DNA from: Roseburia sp.
GTDB taxonomy: Bacteria; Bacillota; Clostridia; Lachnospirales; Lachnospiraceae
Assembly (NCBI GenBank): GCA_026168605.1
Contig: JAPFDX010000026.1
Span: 1 to 63,856 of the forward strand
Direction of reading: 5' to 3'
Length of the DNA: 63,856 nucleotides
The notes under the pieces were generated by a model. That model was not told the origin of the DNA and ran no database searches. It saw only the letters and a program-made list of their open reading frames with translations. Shown here one piece after another: positions 25,862 to 34,297 of the stretch. The position numbers and the translations under genes were made by a program. How positions within the stretch are numbered: position 1 is the stretch's first letter; each line of letters begins with the position of its first letter.

Positions 25862-26920
25862 TTACTCAAATTTATCTAAATCTTCGGGTCTGTCCAGATC
25901 CCTTAATTCCGACTCTTCCACTGAAATCATTTTCATTTCATGTTTCAGTGCAACTGATTTTGCGCCCTTGTCGCCGCGAAGCTCCGTCAGTTCATCAAAA
26001 AATGCCGCTGGAAACAGCATCGGGTTCTGCACCACTCCGCCCGCGCAGGCACACACGACATGGGTATCATCGGCTGCCTCCAGAATCCGGTGCAGCGTTT
26101 CCGTCTTTAAATCGGGCTGATCCGCCAGCACAAAAAGAATGTTCCCGCAGTCCCACAGCGCTTCCGTCCCCAGACGGATGGAATAGGACAAGCCCTTGTC
26201 CGGCATCTCATTCCGCACATATGCCATTCCCCGCTCCTCACAGAGTCTGCAGATCTCGCCATACTGCGTGACAACAACCACCCCGGAAAGTGGCAGTCTG
26301 CCGACCTTGTCCATAATAAGCTCTATGATCTTCCCGCCAGAGAACTCATGAAGAAGCTTGTTTCCGCCAAAGCGCGCACTGTTCCCCGCCGCAAGGATCA
26401 CGCACCCGGTATGGTTTGTGTGATACCAGCTCCTCTCCAGCAGCCCGAGAGCCTCCACAAAAGAAACCTCGTCAAGATCTATGATACGGATTTGGGGGTC
26501 ATGCAAAAGCCAGTCGTTATGCGCCGCCTCCTTCTTTTTTAAAACGCCCACAACATTCCTGTGCGTGTGTACGGCTTCCTTTAACATCGCGAGATACGCT
26601 GTCTCGTCCTTTTCCAGCACGCCGATCTCATCCAGCACGAGCATATGCCCGGGAAGCTCCATACTTTTTTGCAGCACCTCGCAGCCAAAATCATCAAACA
26701 CCCCCGGGATCACCTCGTTGTAAGTGTCATGCTGCACAGAAAACACGCGGTCATTCCCCGCCATATCCACGAGCGCCTGCATACAAAACCCCGTGCGCCT
26801 GCCGTTCTCATACACCGGAAGCGTCTGAAATCCGCACACGGGGATTTTATTTCTCTCCAAAAATGTGCGGATGCAGGTCGATTTTCCAATCTGCTTCTGT
26901 CCCGTCAGAAAGACCTTCAC
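25862..26920 (-). CDS. Fusion of THEP1-type nucleoside-triphosphatase and MobA/MocA-like nucleotidyltransferase
   Basis: Residues 1-165 are a THEP1 (NTPase_1) domain with Walker A GQKQIGKST (7-15) and Walker B MLVLDEIG (93-100). Residues about 170-352 are a MobA-like NTP-transferase domain with CVILAAGNSARFGGNK (173-188), LADQPD (265-270), NPMLFP and RGDKGAK, the pattern of MocA, which attaches CMP to molybdenum cofactor for molybdenum hydroxylases. The two are usually separate proteins. The start is GTG at 26920 with AAGGAGG seven bases before. The FecBCD-type importer lies downstream. A job in molybdenum- or tungsten-cofactor maturation is likely; the THEP1 part has no established role. Confidence 0.85.
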   Translation of the reverse strand: MKVFLTGQKQIGKSTCIRTFLERNKIPVCGFQTLPVYENGRRTGFCMQALVDMAGNDRVFSVQHDTYNEVIPGVFDDFGCEVLQKSMELPGHMLVLDEIGVLEKDETAYLAMLKEAVHTHRNVVGVLKKKEAAHNDWLLHDPQIRIIDLDEVSFVEALGLLERSWYHTNHTGCVILAAGNSARFGGNKLLHEFSGGKIIELIMDKVGRLPLSGVVVVTQYGEICRLCEERGMAYVRNEMPDKGLSYSIRLGTEALWDCGNILFVLADQPDLKTETLHRILEAADDTHVVCACAGGVVQNPMLFPAAFFDELTELRGDKGAKSVALKHEMKMISVEESELRDLDRPEDLDKFE

Positions 26921-26979
26921 TCCTCATCCTCCTTGCCCATATCTCCTCAAATGCAGATCACCTGCATGGCGGCTGACTC

Positions 26980-27888
26980 TTACACAGAAATATTGACCGT
27001 GCCGCCGAAATCTGCCGGGGCAGCCCCGACGTCGCCCGCAAAGCTGCCAGACAATGCGCCGGATACAGGTCCTGTCCCTCCCGTCACATCTGTCGCGGCT
27101 ATTTTTGTTTCCGTCACCTCTGCCGCTTCCATTTCTGCCATCATCTCTGCTGCCGCTTCCAGCTCCGCCGCCTGCTGCGCCTGCTCGAGCATCTGCACCT
27201 CACGCATCGCCGCTGCCTCCATACTGAGGTCAAAGACTGCGCCACCCCCACCGGAATTTCCGGCGTCTGCCGCCCCGTCCCGGTCCATCATGCTTTTGAT
27301 GTATTTCATATCTGCTTCCTGGATCCGGCTTCTCTCCTGATTCCGGTGCATCCGCTGTTTTTGCACAAGCTCATTCTTTCTGCGCTTCTTCTCTGCCGCC
27401 TGCTGCATCTGCTCGATCGCTAGTTTGCTCTCAAGCTCGCGCTCCTTCTGTACCACCCGCCGCCGGATCTCATTCCTCATTTTCTGATCCTGCGCGCCGT
27501 CCTCGCGGCTTTTCGCTCTCTGCTCCTGCTCCTCCTCGCGCAGATTGCGCATCTTTAGCTGCGCACAGCGCACCATCCGCCTTGCGTGCGCGATCGCGCT
27601 TGCCATCTGCTTTGTATCGTACTGACCGCTGCCCGCCTGCCGCTGAAGCGTGGCAAGCTTTCGCTTCGCGCTTGTCACCACACTGGCGGCATTCTGCGCG
27701 CGCTTTGCACGCATCAATTGTGCCGAGATCTCTCTGTGGTTGTAATTCAGTGGCTTTTTCGCTTTCTTCCCCGAGGTTCGCATCGCTGCCATTCGCCCGT
27801 AGGTCGTATTTGCATTTTTGATCGTCACTGTTCCGCCAAACACTGACTGCGGATTCACATTTCCCGCCTGCGCCATAATCGTTCCCAT
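26980..27888 (-). CDS. Basic coiled-coil protein with FGGTV motifs at both ends (unknown)
   Basis: I do not recognise a characterised family. The product of about 302 residues has a short N-terminal motif FGGTVTIKN, a long Lys/Arg/Glu/Gln-rich helical region (about 45-190, probably coiled coil), an Ala/Glu-rich stretch, and ends with FGGTVNISV, so the FGGTVxI motif occurs at both ends. There is no signal peptide, membrane helix or catalytic motif. GGAGG seven bases before 27888 sets the start; the frame opens at 27924. A filament- or scaffold-like role is possible but only a guess. Confidence 0.75.
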   Translation of the reverse strand: MGTIMAQAGNVNPQSVFGGTVTIKNANTTYGRMAAMRTSGKKAKKPLNYNHREISAQLMRAKRAQNAASVVTSAKRKLATLQRQAGSGQYDTKQMASAIAHARRMVRCAQLKMRNLREEEQEQRAKSREDGAQDQKMRNEIRRRVVQKERELESKLAIEQMQQAAEKKRRKNELVQKQRMHRNQERSRIQEADMKYIKSMMDRDGAADAGNSGGGGAVFDLSMEAAAMREVQMLEQAQQAAELEAAAEMMAEMEAAEVTETKIAATDVTGGTGPVSGALSGSFAGDVGAAPADFGGTVNISV

Positions 27889-28047
27889 CGTATTTCCTCC
27901 CTGAAAACTGCACTCCGATTCCATTCCTATATGCTATACATCGGACAGAAACCCGCTATTTGTTAGCACTTTTGCCAATTTATAGTGGCATGGTAGTGGC
28001 GCATATGCTATGATAAGCCCACACGATTTTTTGAAACGGAGACGGAT

Positions 28048-28524
28048 ATGGAAATCATAGCGATCAGGGAACACGGTGAATGGATAGAAGAAGCCTTTGT
28101 GTGGTTTCACACAAAGTGGCAGATTCCTGCTGAAGAATATAAGAAAAGTATGCAGGAGTGTCTGGCGCGTACCGACAGCATCCCGCAATGGTATATCGCC
28201 GTGGAGCAAAACCGCATCATCGGCGGCATCGGGGTCATCGAAAATGATTTTCATGAGCGCACGGATCTCTCACCAAATATCTGCGCCCTCTATGTCGAAG
28301 AAAGCTGCCGCTGCAACGGCATTGCAGGACAGCTTCTCCATTATGTCTGTGACGATATGCACTCCTTCGGTATTGATACGCTGTATCTGGTCACAGAGCA
28401 CATAGGATTTTATGAGCGTTATGGGTGGGAATTTTTGTGTATGGTTTCCTGTGAGGGGGAGGATGGGATGCTGCGGATGTATGAGCATCAAAACCAGTCA
28501 TGCGCTACAATTCCTCCGTCTTAA
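28048..28524 (+). CDS. GNAT family N-acetyltransferase
   Basis: This 158-residue acyltransferase has the GNAT core: a strand with IIGGIGVIENDFHER, then ICALYVEESCRCNGIAGQLLHYV (motif A with the CoA-binding R/C-x-x-G-x-A loop) and the C-terminal LYLVTEHIGFYERYGWEFL. It transfers an acetyl group to an unknown amine. GGAGA precedes the ATG. It stands alone; its 3' end overlaps the convergent fic gene by 20 bases. Confidence 0.9.
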   Translation: MEIIAIREHGEWIEEAFVWFHTKWQIPAEEYKKSMQECLARTDSIPQWYIAVEQNRIIGGIGVIENDFHERTDLSPNICALYVEESCRCNGIAGQLLHYVCDDMHSFGIDTLYLVTEHIGFYERYGWEFLCMVSCEGEDGMLRMYEHQNQSCATIPPS

Positions 28525-29110
28525 AGCTCACATACCCTTCGTAATAATAGCTGTGGTCAATTCCCTTCATATAAATCTCACGGCTTTCCACCTCATCCGT
28601 GAGCGCCGCCCTTAAAATATGCTTGATCTCAATGTCCCTGACCGGGCTGCGCTCCATCGCCAGCAGATAGTCCTCCTTGTCCACCCGGCTCCAGTCTACC
28701 ACCTGACCGGTTTCTGCTTTGAGTATCTGATCCAGCCAGATGCGCATACTCCGCCCATTCCCCTCCCGGAAGGGATGGGCGATATTCATCTCCACATATT
28801 TCTCAACGATCTCATCAAAATCAGACTGCGGCATCCGGTCAATGTGTGCAAGCGCCGCATCCAGATACATCAGGGGCGCAAACCGGAAATTGCCTTTCGC
28901 GAGATTCACTGTTCTGATCTCTCCGGCAAAATCATAAATGTCCTCAAACAAGTATCTATGAATAGTTTGCAGAGGGGAAAATTTACCGGTTTCCAGTTGA
29001 TCCAGCGTGCCGCTCTCAAAAAGCTCCCTCGCTTTCTTCTTGCTGATGCGTTCCTCCTCGCGGGCAAGTTCTGCCGCATTGTCAATTCCCAATTTATTTT
29101 CCAGTGTCAT
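28505..29110 (-). CDS. fic: Fic/DOC family protein (protein adenylyltransferase)
   Basis: The 201-residue protein carries the Fic active-site motif HPFREGNGRS (112-121), complete with catalytic His, acidic anion-binding region and second Arg, so it should be able to transfer AMP from ATP to target proteins. SYYYEG at 187-192 fits the inhibitory consensus (S/T)xxxE(G/N) and sits C-terminally, as in class III Fic proteins, which would explain the lack of a separate antitoxin gene. GGAGG precedes the ATG. It starts 25 bases after the metG stop and seems to be read from the metG transcript. Confidence 0.9.
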   Translation of the reverse strand: MTLENKLGIDNAAELAREEERISKKKARELFESGTLDQLETGKFSPLQTIHRYLFEDIYDFAGEIRTVNLAKGNFRFAPLMYLDAALAHIDRMPQSDFDEIVEKYVEMNIAHPFREGNGRSMRIWLDQILKAETGQVVDWSRVDKEDYLLAMERSPVRDIEIKHILRAALTDEVESREIYMKGIDHSYYYEGYVSFKTEEL

Positions 29111-29134
29111 GGCACACCTCCAGTCTACCCCCGG

Positions 29135-31132
29135 CTAGCAGATTTCCGCTCCCGACGGCATCTTCTTCTCCGGCGTCATCAGCGCCAGATTGCCCTCGGC
29201 ATCCTCTGCGCACAGCAGCATACCCTCCGAGAGAACGCCCGCGAGTTTCGCCGGCTTTAAGTTCACAAGAACCATGACCTTCTTACCAACCATCTCCTCC
29301 GGCGTGTAATACTTGCGGATACCGGAAACGATCTGCTTTACCTGACTGCCGATCTTCACCTGCGAGCAGAGCAGCTTTTTCGATTTTTCCACCGCCTCGC
29401 AGGCAATGATCTCGCCGACCTGAAACTGCATTTTCATAAAATCATCGTAGGCAATCTCCTCCTTCGGCTCAATGTCGATCACTTCCTCTACGTCCGCCGT
29501 CTCCTCCGGCAGCTCGCTGAGCGCACGCTGCTCCGCCTCAAATTCCTTTTTCTGGGCAGCCTGAATCTCCTCAACTTTTGGCAGGATCTCCTTCGCGTCC
29601 AGACGTGCAAATAAAATCTCCGGCTTTTCCACAATCTTATTGCCACTCTCATAGAGTCCGAACTTGTCTAGTTCGTCAAAGCTGCGCAGCTTTGTGTTGA
29701 GCTGTCCGGCAATTTTTTGCGCTGTCTCCGGCAGAAAACTCTCAAGCAGAGACGCTCCGATTGTAATGGACTCCGCCAGATTGTACAGTACTTCGCTCAA
29801 GCGATCCTTCTGCGCCTCATCCTTTGCAAGCACCCACGGCGCTGTCTCGTCAATATATTTGTTGCAGCGGCGGAATACGGCAAACACCTCCGAAATGGCG
29901 TCCGCAACGTGCAGATCCTCCATCTTCTTCGCAACCTTATCGCGCGCGCCCGTCACAACTGCTTTTAAGTCTGCGTCCACCGCGTCGGTCACGCCCGTAC
30001 AGGAAACCACTCCGTCAAAATATTTGTTGCTCATGGAAACGGTGCGGTTCACCAGGTTTCCTAAAATATTGGCAAGATCGGAATTAAACCGCTCGATCAC
30101 AAGCTCCCATGTAATGATTCCGTCATTTTCAAACGGCATCTCGTGCAGCACAAAATAGCGTGTCGCATCCACGCCAAACAGACGTACCATATCGTCCGCA
30201 TAGATCACGTTTCCTTTGGACTTGCTCATTTTGTCCCCGCCCTGAAGCAGCCACGGGTGACCAAACACCTGCTTCGGCAGCGGCAGGTCTAACGCCATCA
30301 GGAAAATCGGCCAGTAAATCGTGTGGAAACGAACAATGTCCTTTCCGATCAGATGCAGATCCGCCGGCCAGTTCTTTTTAAATAATTCCGAGGAATCGCC
30401 CTCCGCGTCAAACCCCATTATTGTGATATAGTTGGTCAGCGCGTCCAGCCACACATACACGACGTGCTTCGGATCAAAATCCACCGGGATCCCCCATGAA
30501 AAAGAAGTTCTTGAAACACAGAGATCCTGCAGTCCCGGCAGCAAAAAGTTGTTCATCATCTCATTTTTTCTGGAAACGGGCTGAATGAACTCCGGATGCG
30601 TGTTGATGTGCTCGATCAGGCGGTCCGCATATTTGCTCATCTTAAAGAAATATGCCTCCTCCTTCGCGGGCTGAACCTCCCTGCCACAGTCCGGGCACTT
30701 GCCGTCCACAAGCTGCGATTCCGTCCAGAAGGATTCGCACGGTGTACAGTAAAGCCCCTCGTATGCGCCCTTATAGATATCGCCCTTGTCATACAGCTTC
30801 TTAAAAATCTTCTGCACCTGCTGCTCATGGTCCGTGTCAGTCGTGCGGACAAAGCTGTCGTAGGAAGTGTTCATCAGATCCCAGATGTCTTTCACCTCGC
30901 CCGCCACATTGTCCACATACTCCTTCGGCGTGATCCCCGCCTTCTCTGCCTTCTCCTGGATCTTCTGTCCGTGCTCGTCTGTTCCCGTCTGAAAATAAAC
31001 GTCATAGCCTTCCGCTCTCTTGTAGCGCGCGATCGCGTCCGCAAGCACGATTTCGTAGGTGTTGCCGATGTGCGGCTTGCCCGATGTGTAGGCAATCGCC
31101 GTTGTCATATAATACTTTCCTTTTTTGCTCAT
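29135..31132 (-). CDS. metG: Methionyl-tRNA synthetase
   Basis: MetRS charges tRNA-Met with methionine. The 665-residue protein has the class I signatures (IAYTSGKPHIGN as the HIGH-type motif, KMSKSKGN as KMSKS), the metal knuckle with CxxC (CTPCES, CPDCG), an anticodon-binding helical domain and a C-terminal EMAP/Trbp111 tRNA-binding domain (about 565-665: MKMQFQVGEIIACEAVEKSKKLL). The start at 31132 has GGAGG upstream; the frame upstream is T-box leader RNA, not protein. fic follows in the same direction. Confidence 0.97.
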   Translation of the reverse strand: MSKKGKYYMTTAIAYTSGKPHIGNTYEIVLADAIARYKRAEGYDVYFQTGTDEHGQKIQEKAEKAGITPKEYVDNVAGEVKDIWDLMNTSYDSFVRTTDTDHEQQVQKIFKKLYDKGDIYKGAYEGLYCTPCESFWTESQLVDGKCPDCGREVQPAKEEAYFFKMSKYADRLIEHINTHPEFIQPVSRKNEMMNNFLLPGLQDLCVSRTSFSWGIPVDFDPKHVVYVWLDALTNYITIMGFDAEGDSSELFKKNWPADLHLIGKDIVRFHTIYWPIFLMALDLPLPKQVFGHPWLLQGGDKMSKSKGNVIYADDMVRLFGVDATRYFVLHEMPFENDGIITWELVIERFNSDLANILGNLVNRTVSMSNKYFDGVVSCTGVTDAVDADLKAVVTGARDKVAKKMEDLHVADAISEVFAVFRRCNKYIDETAPWVLAKDEAQKDRLSEVLYNLAESITIGASLLESFLPETAQKIAGQLNTKLRSFDELDKFGLYESGNKIVEKPEILFARLDAKEILPKVEEIQAAQKKEFEAEQRALSELPEETADVEEVIDIEPKEEIAYDDFMKMQFQVGEIIACEAVEKSKKLLCSQVKIGSQVKQIVSGIRKYYTPEEMVGKKVMVLVNLKPAKLAGVLSEGMLLCAEDAEGNLALMTPEKKMPSGAEIC

Positions 31133-31546
31133 AATACTTCCTCCTTCAATAAAAAATCCCGCCCTCCGGAAAGCAGGCGACACCGCCATTTCCCGGAAGA
31201 CGGGAGTTCTCCCGTGGTACCACTTCCTTTTGCCCGAACCTCGCAGTCCGCGCCTCCATGAATATCTCTGTATGCAGGAAAACACAACCGCATCACTTCC
31301 ATATTCCCCGCTGTAACAGGCGGTCCTGTCGAAGCTTATCCTTCGCATCTTCCGGTATTTCTATACCGACGCCCGCAAAGGTTCATCCCCGCCACTCCAA
31401 AGCCATCTTCCACTGATCTTCACTCATTTCCTCGCAGCGAACCGCCCACCGCGCACAAATTTCTGTGCCCGCACAGACAGCCGGAAATCTCTCTGTAAAG
31501 CTTTGATCTGTGTACTCTCTTTTTCTCCGTGTTTGTGTGATCGACT
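31133..31546 (-). promoter_or_regulatory. T-box riboswitch leader of metG
   Basis: The 400-base leader fills the gap between the promoter (31553-31581) and metG. It contains the conserved T-box core AAGTGGTACCACGG (around 31210-31225, minus strand), which pairs with the uncharged tRNA acceptor end, followed by a terminator. Upstream a long imperfectly paired region with GATGCGAAGG-type sequence can form Stem I to III. Methionine (AUG) specificity is inferred from the gene; I did not fix the specifier codon. Low charged tRNA-Met would favour the antiterminator. Confidence 0.88.
31151..31204 (-). terminator. T-box-controlled terminator before metG
   Basis: CCCGTCTTCCGGGAAA pairs with TTTCCGGAGGGCGGG (about 15 pairs with G-U) and is followed by TTTTTT on the minus strand. 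The 5' arm can instead pair in the antiterminator with the T-box core. Confidence 0.88.
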
Positions 31547-31552
31547 TTTTTA

Positions 31553-31581
31553 AGGGTAGCATGGAAAACGCGGAAAGTCAA
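31553..31581 (-). promoter_or_regulatory. Promoter of the metG T-box transcript
   Basis: TTGACT, 17 bases, TACCCT on the minus strand, just upstream of the T-box leader. The -10 match is weak. Confidence 0.5.
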
Positions 31582-31609
31582 GGCGTTCCGCAAATCCCCC
31601 TGAAACCGT

Positions 31610-31639
31610 TTGACAGCCGCTCCCCCATTTTGATAAAAT
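31610..31639 (+). promoter_or_regulatory. Promoter of the two-gene LysO operon
   Basis: A perfect TTGACA (31610-31615), 18 bases, TAAAAT (31634-31639), about 45 bases before the ATG at 31685. Confidence 0.65.
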
Positions 31640-31684
31640 AGTCAGGCACGTTTGATTTACCACACGAATGGAGGAATTATTATT

Positions 31685-31984
31685 ATGGATATACTGATCG
31701 TCATGTGCGTTGGTATTCTGATCGGAAAGTTTCTTGTGCCGAAAAAGGCAAAGACAGCCAATGAATACCTTTCTCTATTAAGTACATTTCTCTTAATATT
31801 TGCTATGGGAGTCACGCTCGGCTCAGACGACAACTTCTTTGCGGAGCTGTCAGCGCTCGGCATCACCAGCTTTTTATTTTTCCTGATCCCGACAGTGCTC
31901 TCCATTCTTCTGGTCTATCTGCTGACACGGCATTTTATGCAGAAAAAAGACTCGGACGCGCAGGGGAGGGCTGAGAAAAAATGA
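31685..31984 (+). CDS. lysO: LysO-family transporter, N-terminal half as a separate subunit
   Basis: The 99-residue protein has three membrane helices and matches the N-terminal part of LysO (YbjE, DUF340), the lysine exporter of about 300 residues in E. coli. The start at 31685 follows GGAGG by 10 bases. Its stop overlaps the next start (ATGA), which carries the C-terminal part, so this is a two-subunit arrangement. Both parts look intact, which speaks against a recent frameshift. Confidence 0.8.
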   Translation: MDILIVMCVGILIGKFLVPKKAKTANEYLSLLSTFLLIFAMGVTLGSDDNFFAELSALGITSFLFFLIPTVLSILLVYLLTRHFMQKKDSDAQGRAEKK

Positions 31985-32583
31985 TGGTTTTACTCACGAT
32001 ACTCTCACTGCTGCTCGGACTCGCCTGCGGCTTCTATGACGTTCAAAATTCTGTCATCACCCTGATCAGCGGAAATACGGATCTTATTTTGTACCTGCTT
32101 ATGTTCTCCGTCGGCATCAGCATCGGGATGCACAAGGGCATCGTACAAAAAATGAAAGAATACCATATCCGCATTTTCATCATCCCGATCGGAATCATCG
32201 CAGGCTCTCTGCTCGGCGGAGTACTGTGTTCCCTGCTGGTTCACATACCCGTTGCGCAGGGGACGGCGATCGCAAGCGGTATGGGCTGGTACAGTCTGGC
32301 AGGCTCGACGATCGGAAATATTGCGGGTGCGCAGCTCGGAAGCGTTGCATTTTTAAGCAATCTGATGCGGGAAATCTTCTCCTTTTTTATCATCCCGTTT
32401 CTTGCGCTGAAATGTAACAACTATACCTGCATCGCCCCCGCCGGGGCAACCAGTGAGGACACCACGCTCCCCATGATCTTAAAATACACCAACGAGGAAA
32501 CTGTCGTTCTGTCGGTGCTAAACGGTATCATCTGCTCCTTCTTTGTTCCGATACTGATCTCCTTCTGTCTCGGCTTTGCGTAA
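31981..32583 (+). CDS. lysO: LysO-family lysine exporter, C-terminal half
   Basis: The 200-residue membrane protein corresponds to the core of LysO, with LLMFSVGISIGMHKGIV, ASGMGWYSLAGSTIGNIAG, the strongly conserved substrate region, and LMREIFSFFIIP. Known members export lysine and toxic analogues. It is coupled to the N-terminal half through ATGA. Both would need to assemble to form one transporter. Substrate lysine is taken from the family. Confidence 0.88.
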   Translation: MMVLLTILSLLLGLACGFYDVQNSVITLISGNTDLILYLLMFSVGISIGMHKGIVQKMKEYHIRIFIIPIGIIAGSLLGGVLCSLLVHIPVAQGTAIASGMGWYSLAGSTIGNIAGAQLGSVAFLSNLMREIFSFFIIPFLALKCNNYTCIAPAGATSEDTTLPMILKYTNEETVVLSVLNGIICSFFVPILISFCLGFA

Positions 32584-32594
32584 AAGAATCCTGA

Positions 32595-32625
32595 CAAAAA
32601 CGCTGTCCGTTACACGGACAGCGTT
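32595..32625 (-). terminator. Terminator overlapping the 3' end of the DUF6056 gene
   Basis: AACGCTGTCCGT-TAC-ACGGACAGCGTT is a perfect 12-bp hairpin. On the minus strand it runs into TTTTT, and the TAA stop of the minus-strand gene lies at its loop. It may also help end the lysO transcript from the other side. Confidence 0.85.
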
Positions 32626-33926
32626 ATAAACAACACATTGATGCAACAAGAGAGCGCCACGAACGTGACCGCAAGCTTTCCGGCTGCTGTTTTTAATTTT
32701 TCAAGAACTGCGCCCTTCTGCCGGTAGACTGCGAGCAGCGTCACAGAGAGCAAAATCGCATACAGCGGCGCATACACGCGTTCCCCGGAGACATAGATCG
32801 TCGCCATGAAGCCGAGCACCATCCCCGCGCCAAATCCACATCCAAGCAGGATCAGCACACAGAGATACTCATACAGCTTCTCCCCAAACAACTGGTAGAG
32901 CGCATAGATCATTGATGCAACCGATACTGCCAGATATACCAGCGGGATCCATGTGGAAAGGTCTCCCCAGCTCCACTCCAAAATCTCCCCCGGAACGACA
33001 AACAGACCGGACAGCCCGGGATAAGCCGTGCGCGCTACCGTCTGCCCGAATAAGATCAACAGTGGACCGGAGGATAAAAGCGTCTTTTTAAAATCCCTTG
33101 TCTTTACACACACGAGCGCCGTCCATAAAAATGCCGTCATGCAAAAAAGCATATCCGCATTTGCGATAAACACGCGCTCAATACTCAGCAAACCCAGATA
33201 GAGCTTATCCCCGAATCCGAACGTCTCATAAATCGGAAGATCTGCGAGGCTGACCGCGTTTCTCCCTGCGTTCCCGGGGCAGAGCGCGATGACCAGGAGC
33301 GAGAGCGCCGTAACCGCTGCGATCACCGCAAAAAGCGCGGGGTACGCCGGTTTTCTTTTCTTCATCCCAAGCCAGATGACAGTTAAGACCAGCATCACTG
33401 CCAGAATCACAGCGTACTGCTCATGACTTCCCGTCATGATACAGACAAACACACCCAAAACGGCTTCCGCCGGATGAATCCTCTCCTCCGCCGCCATCCG
33501 TTTCACCAGAAGCGCCAGAAAGAAGATTCCCCAGAGCGGCCAGAAGTGTGTTACGGTCGTGGTGATCCAGCCCGCCGTACCCATGTCATGAAACGGAAAC
33601 AGAAGCACCGCCGCCGCGCCGCACCAGCGCATCAGCAGACTGTCGTCAAACAGTCTGGCGAATATCACCGGAAAGGTCGCAAACATCAGATAATCAATGA
33701 CACGCCACAGCAGCGGAAACTGTATCACCGTCACCAGAATCCCCTCGGACACCACGCGGGATGTCCAGTTTAAGTACCGGTGGGACAGATATTCCATCAG
33801 ACTGCTGTCGCGCAGGGCTTCCGAGAAAAAGACATCATCACCGCCCATCGGCTGCATCTGTATGTGGTAGACAAATCCGACCACTGCCACCAGAAGAAAC
33901 GGCAGTACCGCCCTACTCTTCTTCAT
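32610..33926 (-). CDS. Multi-pass membrane protein (DUF6056-like, GT-C-type topology)
   Basis: The protein of about 438 residues has roughly eleven hydrophobic segments. After the first helix the extracellular loop carries GGDDVFF, placed like the acidic catalytic site of GT-C glycosyltransferases and of DUF6056 proteins near cell-wall polysaccharide genes. SHEQYAVI in a later loop is also family-like. A sugar-transferase or envelope role is plausible but unproven. The start at 33926 (or 33935) overlaps the zinc-ribbon gene, and neither start has a strong ribosome site, so coupling is likely. Confidence 0.7.
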   Translation of the reverse strand: MKKSRAVLPFLLVAVVGFVYHIQMQPMGGDDVFFSEALRDSSLMEYLSHRYLNWTSRVVSEGILVTVIQFPLLWRVIDYLMFATFPVIFARLFDDSLLMRWCGAAAVLLFPFHDMGTAGWITTTVTHFWPLWGIFFLALLVKRMAAEERIHPAEAVLGVFVCIMTGSHEQYAVILAVMLVLTVIWLGMKKRKPAYPALFAVIAAVTALSLLVIALCPGNAGRNAVSLADLPIYETFGFGDKLYLGLLSIERVFIANADMLFCMTAFLWTALVCVKTRDFKKTLLSSGPLLILFGQTVARTAYPGLSGLFVVPGEILEWSWGDLSTWIPLVYLAVSVASMIYALYQLFGEKLYEYLCVLILLGCGFGAGMVLGFMATIYVSGERVYAPLYAILLSVTLLAVYRQKGAVLEKLKTAAGKLAVTFVALSCCINVLFITLSV

Positions 33927-34284
33927 ACATATCATCCATCTTCGTGCCGCAGTTACTGCAAAAAGTCGCTCCCTCCGGCATCTTCGCTCCGCACTTCGGG
34001 CACTCGGCTGCCCCGCGCAGCTTTAAGATCTCCGCTTTCATGCGCTCGATCTCATCCAGCGCCTCCCGGATCAGGAAAAACTGCTCTGCCTCCTCAATGC
34101 CCTCTTCATCCTTGTGCTTCTCAAAATATGCCTGACCGATCGCCATGTACTGCTTCTGTACATAATCCTCCTTGGACTTGATGTCCAGCTTCAGCCTGGC
34201 GATCTCGGACATATCCTTCGCCTTCTGTGTGACGTCCTTGCCTGCGGTTGTGAGTGATTCTGTCAGTTCGTCAAAAAACCCCAT
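33913..34284 (-). CDS. Zinc-ribbon protein with N-terminal coiled coil
   Basis: The 123-residue protein has a helical, charged N-terminal part (about 1-90) and ends with a zinc ribbon, CPKCG and CSNCG (about 95-115), that should bind one zinc. Such zinc_ribbon proteins are widespread in Lachnospiraceae and have no fixed function. It starts 14 bases after the chemoreceptor gene and is followed by the DUF6056 gene with overlap. Confidence 0.85.
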   Translation of the reverse strand: MGFFDELTESLTTAGKDVTQKAKDMSEIARLKLDIKSKEDYVQKQYMAIGQAYFEKHKDEEGIEEAEQFFLIREALDEIERMKAEILKLRGAAECPKCGAKMPEGATFCSNCGTKMDDMYEEE

Positions 34285-34297
34285 TACTGCTCCTTCC

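Noticed and set aside
31133-31348. 72-residue N-terminal extension of MetG
   Set aside because: This stretch is T-box leader and terminator; the conserved MetRS N-terminus starts at 31132 after GGAGG.
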